DNA from: Cunninghamia lanceolata
Taxonomy: Eukaryota > Streptophyta > Pinopsida > Cupressales > Cupressaceae
Length of the DNA stretch: 64,000 nt
Assembly: GCA_027924645.1 (NCBI GenBank)
Contig: BSBN01000445.1
Span: forward strand, 3,703,001-3,767,000
Direction of reading: 5' to 3'
A program made the position numbers and the translations under genes. The notes below the pieces were generated by a model. That model was not told where the DNA came from. It saw only the letters and a list, made by a program, of their open reading frames with translations, and ran no database searches. Below, one piece after another: positions 56,729-64,000 of the stretch; within the stretch, counting starts at the first letter, position 1, and every line of letters starts with the position of its first letter.

Positions 56729-57493
56729 TGTTGTGTGGTTACACAACACGCCCCATTTTGACTTGGCAAAATAGGGACCCAACTTTTGTTCTGGTTTGTG
56801 TTGTCTGCTTTCTGGCGGTTTGGTAAAAATAAGTCAGGTGCATCATCATCATGAAGGTCAGGATGAGGTTGGTCATCATCATGAGGTTAGTTTGTTAAAG
56901 TTCATATTTTGTTCCTATGATCTCATGGTTAGAAAGAGCTTGAAATTCCATGCAGGTTTGCCTTTTACATCACTTGAAAATTCGTCCATATGAGGGAGTT
57001 ATGAGCAGTCAAAGTTTTGGTCAAACCTGATAATTGCTGTATGATGAACATCATCATCATGATATTTGAAAAGCCCCGATAGTATCCTGAGGCCGAAACA
57101 TCCGGACGTCAATCTTAAGTGATAGTGTGTTTTCCCGTCAAGCAACCTTGGGCACATCGCGAGCATCATGATATTCTAACATCACCCGATATTATAATAT
57201 CATGCTGATATTATAATATCACCTTGCTTAAGAAATCTGCCATCTGCATAATTTGCACGCGCACGTCAAAGTCCTGGTGATCATCATCATCATGATCTTT
57301 CAAGGCAGGGTTGCATTTCGTAATATCCCCCTGATCTCCTTTTGCGTGATCATGATGATCACCTTATCTTTCAAACGGAGGGCGATATTTCACTCCTAAG
57401 TCATGTTGACAAGATCATCATGATCTTGTTTGTCTACCCGACATTTCGCAATATCCTCCTGCCGAGAAGTATAACCTTTTGCAAATATCCTGA

Positions 57494-57901
57494 TGACGTC
57501 ATCCCGACCTGATAAACGAAGAAGTAAATATCAGGATGACGTCACCATCACCTTTCTCCTTCGGCAGGATATTTTCCAAGGCATGATCCTGTTCGCCAAT
57601 ATGATGATGACGATGACGTCATGTTATAAGATTAACAAAAGCCCCGGATATCCTGATGACGTCATCTGGACCTTCAGCAGGATCATATTTTAGATCACCT
57701 AGTGCGGATATGATGATGATGATCATCATCCTGATCTTCCGAGCAGGTTACCTTGGCCGAAAAGGGGTCATTTTACATGCACCACCTGATCATCTTCCTT
57801 AGAGGTGACCCGATATTCCATTTATCCCCTGATTTTAACGAAACATGACGGTGACTTCATCCTTTGCATTTTAATGAAGCCCGAATATGACGATGACGTC
57901 A
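57494..57901. promoter_or_regulatory. Five TGACGTCA palindromes in the Gypsy-A2 U3
   Basis: At 57494-57501, 57537-57544, 57614-57621, 57657-57664 and 57894-57901, most inside GATGACGTCATC or GATGACGTCACC. They lie about 930-1340 bases upstream of the TATA box. Confidence 0.6.
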
Positions 57902-58834
57902 CCATCATATTCCTTTCCTCAGCAGCAGGATCATATTCCAAATCCTGTTTGTCTTCATCATGATGATGACGACGATGTCTTTCTTTCCCCAGTATGCAGA
58001 AGTGAAACATCCTGATGTGCTTTTCATCAGAGCATTCAGAAAGGAGGGGCATCATATTTTGTGGTATCCTGCAGCTGGATAGAAGACATAGGGTTGGTCA
58101 TCATCATGATTTTCTGCGTAGGTATAACTGTTGCCGTCGGCCAAGTCTAATATTGTCAACCTGATCATATGTGCTCGCACTGTTGCGAACATGATGATGA
58201 TGACCCGAAACATTCAAACAGAACATGCAAAGCTAGGTATGAAGTAATTTGTTAAGAGCGGTTATTTCCTTGTATATTTTGACATGCATGATCATATTTG
58301 AACCCGATACACAAGGAAATGGGCGAGAAAATTTGAAACGATAGAAATTTAAAAGCCCGACTGCCTGATTTTGGTCAACAAGGGTTGACCTGGTTGTTTT
58401 ATGCTGTTTATGCATTTAGTGCATATTTTCCACAGGTAAAGCCTGATTGCCTGTAGCTGCATTGGGAGGTATGTTTAATAAAATGTTTACTTCCTGTTGT
58501 TTATCCACATGATGATGAACTTAATGTTTGTCTGTTTATTTGCAGGAAGTCATGATGTTGCTGCTGAAGATGAGCATTGAAGTCATGATGCTGCTGCTGA
58601 AGCTAAGCATTACAAAGTTGCACATGGAGGCAACATGAGCCAGAAATGAGGAGGATATTGTCAAGTATGCTGTTCGCCAGCTGGAGACCGAATCAAGTTG
58701 AAGATGCTGGAATATTCTGTGCCAGCTGTGCATTTGCCAACTGACGAAGCATGTGCTTTTCATCTGGACCGTTGTTTGTTATGAGAGGATCCTGATCCTT
58801 GGATCGTTGTAACCATTTTTTTTGGCAGTTGCTC

Positions 58835-58842
58835 TATATAAG
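58835..58842 (+). promoter_or_regulatory. TATA box of the Gypsy-A2 LTR
   Basis: TATATAAG in GCTCTATATAAGAGCC. The flanks GGCTCT and AGAGCC-like words pair around it. Confidence 0.65.
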
Positions 58843-59819
58843 AGCCAGAGCTTGTCATAAAAAAGAGGGAGAGGAATACATTAGAATACACAGACGCATC
58901 TGGCGCAAAAGTCAATTACTGTAGAATCAATTAAGAGATCGGATTACTGAGACTAATGAGGATAGAATTGTTGAAATATCAAGGTTCTTTCTTCAGATCA
59001 CTGTAAATGTACCTGTTCTTGAGCATACTGAATGGATATGAAGTTCCAGATTACATCCTAATTGTAAATTTTACGTAATCTTTCTGTTGATTTCTGGATA
59101 TGTACTAGTGAATGCTGTGTTCAACTGGAAGCGCTTTCATTTCATTACATGTTGTTGTCAACTTTTCCTTTGAAGATTTGCACTAAATCATGCGGATTTG
59201 TGGAATGTCCTGGTGAAGTATGATTTCTAGTTTTCCTTCTTTTCATTGCATGTATGGGAGCTTGTATGTGAATCAGTGATCTAAGTCAAGTAGTTTTGGG
59301 AATCTCATTTCTTAACCCTTTTTCTTCTTTTAATTTCATAAATTCATCACCATAACTGCAAATCATGATAAATAACATGTAGAAACAATGAAATATGCTG
59401 AAATCCCGTAGGTAACTGAAGATCATTAGCATATTTGAGTTAAATGCATGTAGTATTGGAAATATCATGCCAAGAATCATAAATAATGACAGAAATCATG
59501 CAAATATCAGCCTGTAGGCACTTTATTTGACTAAATTCACAGTGCAGAGGTAGAATTGTTGGAGATTTATGCGGAGCGAACATCCAGAGCAGAATATTTG
59601 AAGATAATGATGATGAACTGTGCAGAAACACGTAAGGCCCCTGAATGGAGAACAGCAACACACATCAACCACTGAGTAACGTCAGTAGATTAAGACCTAA
59701 TCAACGGAGACTTGGGATCATGAATTCTCTGAATTCATCGTATCTTTCAAGATGAGTAAAGGTTGTTGTGTAACTTTTATTCTATGTTTGCGAATGACTA
59801 ACATCATGACCAACATAAA

Positions 59820-59839
59820 TTGGTGCTAGAAGGAGGGCC
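59820..59839 (+). promoter_or_regulatory. Primer-binding site of Gypsy-A2
   Basis: TTGGTGCTAGAAGGAGGGCC, five bases after the LTR end CCAACA, the same as in Gypsy-A1. Confidence 0.78.
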
Positions 59840-60540
59840 GAGTCCAGAAGATCACATTCATCATCAGTACTTTCAGGTTTGATGACGCTTAGAGTAAGGT
59901 AACCTCAGATCGTCTGTGAATTTCAGTAAATTGCATAAATATTTGCTACGACAAGTTTGTATATGCACATTCTCTGTAAAGATTTCCTGATTTCACATAA
60001 ATATTGCAAGCTTTACAGTAGATTTCTTTAAATTCACTAAATATTAGCCAAAGATGCATAAATTTGTTCAAGCTTTGAGAATTTGAGCCTTAAACACGTG
60101 AGATCTGGTGCTACCGGTCGGAGTATCCCAATATCCTGTCATATTTGCAGTGTCTTCGCAAATATTGCGTAAATATTCAGTCTGATTTGCAATTTGACCG
60201 CAAATATCACCTCGTCCGGTGGAATCCAGCCAATATTTGCAAAGTTTCAGCTAATTGGCCTCCAAATCAAGAAATCCTGGCTCACAGGATAAATACCAGG
60301 TCTAGACATAGTGAAATTTTTGAAGAATTGCCTGTTAGAGGTTTTAGACCTAGGACTGTAGACGTTCACCATACTCCAGAGTCTAGTGCGTCCAGAACTT
60401 CACCGGGACCTCCTCCTGTAACCCCTGTTGGTTTGCAAATACCTTCCGGTATACCCGTGACACCTCCTGTTCAACCTCAGGGTATACCTTTAGTCCAACC
60501 TTAGCCAACTGCACCACTAGTTCAGCCCCCTCAGGTTGCA
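59840..60540 (+). other. Leader of Gypsy-A2
   Basis: AT-rich with AAATATT/TTTGCA words. From 60145 to 60504 an open stretch in the gag frame starts only at a TTG and ends with a TAG at 60502-60504. Its sequence (INTRSRHSEIFEELPVRGFR) is kept in Gypsy-A1. It may be an N-terminal part of gag lost through CAG to TAG, or conserved leader. Confidence 0.5.
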
Positions 60541-63500
60541 ATGTCGTTCTTTGCAGCAGAATCACCATTGACCTTTACTGCGTATCATGAGTTACCAAAG
60601 TATCCAGACAAACTTTGTCCAAAATACCATCCTTATCAGGATGCGGATGATCATATCAGGACGTTTAAAGAAGCTTGCTGCAGAGCCAGAATAGAACATC
60701 AGGACGTGGTGTGCAGATTATTCCCTTTCTCCTTAGGGGAAGAGGCTTATAATTGGTTCATCAGTCTTGGTCAATCTTCTGTCGGTTCGTGGGCTGTCTT
60801 AGAGAAGGCCTTTCTTGACAGATTCAAGGTCCCTATTGATCCATCCATGAATTACCACATGTTTGCCACAATTAAGAGATTTGAGCATGAACCTATTGCA
60901 AATTTCAATGCTAGGTTCCAGAAAATGTTGTCCAAGCTAGTTACCCCATATGTGGTGGCTGATGCTGCTGCTAGGAGTATTTATTATTCAGCCCTGGATC
61001 CATTAACCTCCATGTTCATCAGGAGAACACATCCTGAGATCACCACATTGACAGGAGCTTTTCAAGAAGCTATCAAAGTAAATCAGCAGCTGATACCTGC
61101 TCCTACTCCTAATATAGCATTCCCTACTTTGCTTGGCGTACAATCACAATATCCAGCACAGTATCCTGCAGCTTATCCTTCCCAATATCCTGCACAATAT
61201 CCAAATGGATCAGTGATGCCCCCAGCAATCATGCCGGCACCTTTGCAAATACCTCCATTGAGTATCATGCCTCCTCCTAATGGAAATGGCCAATTGCCAC
61301 AATATCCTACACATGCTCAGACACCTCAGGGTACAGATCTATCCCACAATAACCATGGATCTTCCTTTTTCCAGCCTCAGACTGAAAGTGTAGTGGCCAA
61401 AGCTCAAGAGGAGAAAGAGGAAATCAAAGAAATTTCTGCTCAGTTGAGAAAACTCACCACAGAAGTAACACACTTGAGAAATCAAGCGTTTTATTCACAG
61501 TCAGGTCAGAATAGGAGTTATTCCAATGACAGACCAAATTACCCTGACAGAGGATACAACAATAACTTCAACAGTAGTGCTACAAATAACAATAATCCTC
61601 CTAGGCAGCCCAGAGTGTGGAACTCCAGGCCAAATAATGGTTCATTACCATCACCCCTAGACAATCAGCCTCCTGGTGAAGCCAAACAGACTACTAGAGT
61701 CAATCTTGCTGAAGCAGCCCTTACCAATTGGTGCAGGATTCACAATACCAATGCACATGCAGAATTAGATTGTCCACAATTTAGGATTGCTGCCAGCATC
61801 TTTCAGACTGAAGTGTCTAATACTTCTGGAAATCCACCTCAGGCAGAAGGAAATGAAATAGTTCCTTGTGGATATGACTCAGCTTTTGTGCTGGAAACAT
61901 ACACTAATCAGCCTCATCAGGATTATAATCAGACCTGTGAAGAATCTGCCTTAACCTTTGAAGCAAACTATGTCTTCCCTTTTGAGGATGAAAACGAACC
62001 TACAAGAGAGCATGAGGAAGTACATGCATACCAGCAGCAATTCCCTGGTAAGCACAATTATAACCTGAGGAGTAGTGCCAACAGACCTGCCGGTCCATTG
62101 ACATCATCTCTACCTCCAAACAACTTCAACACACCTCCTGATCCTAAGGCTAGCAATAACCCTGGGTTCCCTAAGGTGAATGCTCAATACTTGTCTCCTC
62201 AAAACACAGTAACAAAAGTCGCAAATGCACCTCATGAGTCTGACAAGTTAGTCAGTTATTTGGCTGATGAAATGAAGAAAATCAAGATCAGCCTGTCCCT
62301 ATCTGAGTTACTGAAAACTCCTGCCATCAAAAGGGCATTCATGAAGTCGCTAGATGATCCTGCTCCTAAAGAGGATAATCACCTTTCGAGTCAATCCAAT
62401 AGCAGAGACCATACTGCCAAAGATAATACTGTCAAGCCCAAAGTGTCAGCCACAGTCCAAGCTGCTGAAACCTCCTACATGACCTTGTACAGAGATAAAA
62501 CTGAATCACCTCCGTTTCTCCTCACCATAAGAATGTTCAGTAAGAATTTGCACAACTGTTTAGTTGACTCAGGAGCCTCAACTAATGTTATGCCTTTGTC
62601 AATATGCAACGCATTAGGACTACATCCTGCTAAATCCTTAAAGAAGGTCACTCAACTGGACAAGACAGAAGTAAGTGTTGTAGGAGAACTCACTCACATT
62701 CACATGCAGCTAGCGTCTAATCCTAGGATCCAGTATTACATTGACATTCAGGTAGTTGACATACCTGATACATACGGGATGTTGCTTAGCCGGGACTGGT
62801 CTAAAACGCTTAACGGATACATGTCCACAGACTTCAGTCACATGTGGTTGCCATGGAAAGGTATACCTAATCAGATCAGGATTGATGCTGAGCCTAGGAT
62901 GAAACATATGATCACAGAATATAACAGAACAAATGAGATCATGTATGTAAACGTAGAACCTGGAGTTTATCACATCAGGCCGCAAACTGTCCAAATAGAA
63001 GAGATCCTGATGCTTGATGTTCATCATCATCATGACGATGATTATCATGAGGATATGCCAGTTGTAGAGCTTAATAATGATCCTGATAATGAGAATGAAA
63101 TAGATCCCTTCAAGGATTTTGAGATGCATTTATCTACTCAGATAAAACGTTGTCAATTATTAAATATACCTGCTAATGATATTTTGATTGACAGATGGTG
63201 CAGATTACATGGCGAAGCACACTCGGAAAAGACTTGTGAACCATGCTTAGACATGATAATACTGGAGCAGACGTATAGTGAAGCATCATCATCATATTCT
63301 GAGGTGAGTGCTACATCTGATGATGATGATGATACTAATTCTTATTTGTCTTCTGTAGGAACAGAAGAGTTGACGGATCCTGATGAGGATCATATCCGAA
63401 AAATAGAAGAGATCCTGGTGTCCAATCAGACGAATGATGCGAGAAAGGAAAAGATCACTCCTGGTAGTGATTGCTTCATGGAATCGGATTACAAGTTGTC

Positions 63501-64000
63501 TGATGAGGATAAAGGCAGTGACCTGACAAAGTTTGAAGAATTTCTGGTTAAAGAAATAAAAAAAATGACACAACAGTGTAGATCTCCCCAGGAGGTTTTA
63601 ATTAAAGGTTGGTGTAGGCTGCATGAGGCGCCTCACTCAGAAACAACTTGCTCACTGTGCTTACACATTTTGAAGAAGCATGCAGCTGTATGTGCTGAAC
63701 ATCATCCTCCTGCTAGGATGGAAGAGAAAACAGAAAAGCCATCAGGCTCATCAGATAAAGGAAAGAAGAAACTTGAAGATGACACCCCTAAGTTAAAGTG
63801 GATATCAGGCGGAGCGGCAGCCAGAGCTGCAAAGAAAAAAGAAAGCTCAAACAAATGTCCTGCTGAAGATAAGCCTTGGATCCTGAGGTTTGATGGATCC
63901 AAATCTAAGCAAGGTGCTGGGGTAGGAATTGACCTTATTGATCCATCAGGAAAATCCTATTTAGCAGCTTACAGATTACAGTTTCCCTGCACTAATAATG
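60541..64000 (+). CDS. Gypsy-A2 gag-protease-RNase H polyprotein, open to the window end
   Basis: From the ATG at 60541 I read 1153 codons without a stop. Order: capsid-like gag (EEAYNWFISLGQ, KRFEHEPIANFNARF); Pro/Gln/Tyr-rich repeats (61140-61330); an Asn-rich, Arg-containing stretch; a CHHC finger WCRIHNTNAHAELDC (61729-61773); retropepsin site CLVDSGASTNVMPL (62560); an acidic linker with HHHHDDDYHED (63020-63055) and two more CHHC-like motifs (63196-63246, 63610-63660); then the start of an RNase H domain, WILRFDGSKSKQGAGVGI and AYRLQFPCTNN (63877-64000), which matches the second RNase H of Gypsy-D. No reverse transcriptase occurs before it. Gag and enzymes are fused in one frame. The 3' part is outside the window. 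Confidence 0.88.
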   Translation, partial: MSFFAAESPLTFTAYHELPKYPDKLCPKYHPYQDADDHIRTFKEACCRARIEHQDVVCRLFPFSLGEEAYNWFISLGQSSVGSWAVLEKAFLDRFKVPIDPSMNYHMFATIKRFEHEPIANFNARFQKMLSKLVTPYVVADAAARSIYYSALDPLTSMFIRRTHPEITTLTGAFQEAIKVNQQLIPAPTPNIAFPTLLGVQSQYPAQYPAAYPSQYPAQYPNGSVMPPAIMPAPLQIPPLSIMPPPNGNGQLPQYPTHAQTPQGTDLSHNNHGSSFFQPQTESVVAKAQEEKEEIKEISAQLRKLTTEVTHLRNQAFYSQSGQNRSYSNDRPNYPDRGYNNNFNSSATNNNNPPRQPRVWNSRPNNGSLPSPLDNQPPGEAKQTTRVNLAEAALTNWCRIHNTNAHAELDCPQFRIAASIFQTEVSNTSGNPPQAEGNEIVPCGYDSAFVLETYTNQPHQDYNQTCEESALTFEANYVFPFEDENEPTREHEEVHAYQQQFPGKHNYNLRSSANRPAGPLTSSLPPNNFNTPPDPKASNNPGFPKVNAQYLSPQNTVTKVANAPHESDKLVSYLADEMKKIKISLSLSELLKTPAIKRAFMKSLDDPAPKEDNHLSSQSNSRDHTAKDNTVKPKVSATVQAAETSYMTLYRDKTESPPFLLTIRMFSKNLHNCLVDSGASTNVMPLSICNALGLHPAKSLKKVTQLDKTEVSVVGELTHIHMQLASNPRIQYYIDIQVVDIPDTYGMLLSRDWSKTLNGYMSTDFSHMWLPWKGIPNQIRIDAEPRMKHMITEYNRTNEIMYVNVEPGVYHIRPQTVQIEEILMLDVHHHHDDDYHEDMPVVELNNDPDNENEIDPFKDFEMHLSTQIKRCQLLNIPANDILIDRWCRLHGEAHSEKTCEPCLDMIILEQTYSEASSSYSEVSATSDDDDDTNSYLSSVGTEELTDPDEDHIRKIEEILVSNQTNDARKEKITPGSDCFMESDYKLSDEDKGSDLTKFEEFLVKEIKKMTQQCRSPQEVLIKGWCRLHEAPHSETTCSLCLHILKKHAAVCAEHHPPARMEEKTEKPSGSSDKGKKKLEDDTPKLKWISGGAAARAAKKKESSNKCPAEDKPWILRFDGSKSKQGAGVGIDLIDPSGKSYLAAYRLQFPCTNN

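Larger units (their letters stand above)
56729..59815 (+). repeat. 5' LTR of Gypsy-A2 (3087 bases)
   Basis: Starts TGTTGTGTGGTTACACAAC, which contains the palindrome GTTGTGTGGTTACACAAC-like start, and ends CATGACCAACA. U3 carries five TGACGTCA (57494-57901). The LTR gene of Gypsy-A1 is absent. In its place, after an intron-like segment (about 58435-58550), is a 36-base tandem duplication (GAAGTCATGATG...CTGAAG, 58547-58610) coding at most a 28-residue peptide. TATA box at 58835. Confidence 0.88.
56729..64000 (+). mobile_element. Gypsy-A2, 5' part of a young-looking element
   Basis: 5' LTR (56729-59815), primer site, leader and an open gag-protease-RNase H frame to the window end. It is the same family as Gypsy-A1 and inserted in Copia-2. 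The open frame suggests it is the most recent insertion here. Confidence 0.9.

Noticed and set aside
60145..60504. Separate 119-codon ORF before Gypsy-A2 gag
   Set aside because: It starts only at a TTG, has no in-frame ATG, and lies in the same frame as gag behind one TAG. Treated as leader or lost gag N-terminus.

Overview
This window looks like intergenic DNA from a large, repeat-rich plant genome, most likely a gymnosperm (inference). I find no convincing host gene and no RNA gene. Nearly all of it is LTR retrotransposons of the Ty3/Gypsy and Ty1/Copia (Sirevirus-like) types, nested inside one another and decayed to different degrees. Names such as Gypsy-A1 or Copia-1 are labels for this report only.

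Layout, left to right. 1-10515: 5' part of Gypsy-A1 (minus strand), with a 6.6 kb LTR that carries a long broken reading frame. It sits just inside a minus-strand Copia-3, whose 5' LTR is 10551-11994. Copia-3 sits in Gypsy-C1 (plus; 11995 to about 17541), which carries an antisense plant-mobile-domain pseudogene and its 3' LTR. 17542-23094: two 1.5 kb direct repeats around a non-coding interior (element F). 23095 to about 25640: Gypsy-E, internally deleted. About 25641-54848: Gypsy-C2 (minus), split by Copia-1 (29331-52824, plus, target duplication AGTGT). Copia-1 is itself split by a solo LTR (30741-33417, duplication CCTCT) and by a full-length Gypsy-D (34881-48495, minus, duplication TACTG). 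54849-56728: 5' LTR and leader of Copia-2 (plus). 56729-64000: 5' LTR and an open gag-protease-RNase H frame of Gypsy-A2 (plus), running off the right edge.

Insertion order follows from the nesting. Gypsy-C2 is older than Copia-1, which is older than the solo LTR and Gypsy-D. Gypsy-A2 looks youngest: its frame is open for about 1150 codons to the window edge. Most in-frame stops in the older copies are TAG at places where the family has Gln (CAG) or Trp (TGG), as expected from deamination of methylated cytosines.

The most interesting system is the Gypsy-A group. Gypsy-A1 carries, in sense orientation inside LTR U3, a roughly 1390-codon frame preceded by an intron with good splice signals. 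The U3 regions of A1, A2 and the related solo LTR hold 11 copies of the palindrome TGACGTCA. The A2 polyprotein has an RNase H domain starting after the protease with no reverse transcriptase before it, and three CHHC zinc-finger-like motifs. Other notable structure: ladders of AT-rich palindromes shared by the Gypsy-C and -D LTRs, and a hairpin next to the polypurine tract in three Gypsy copies.
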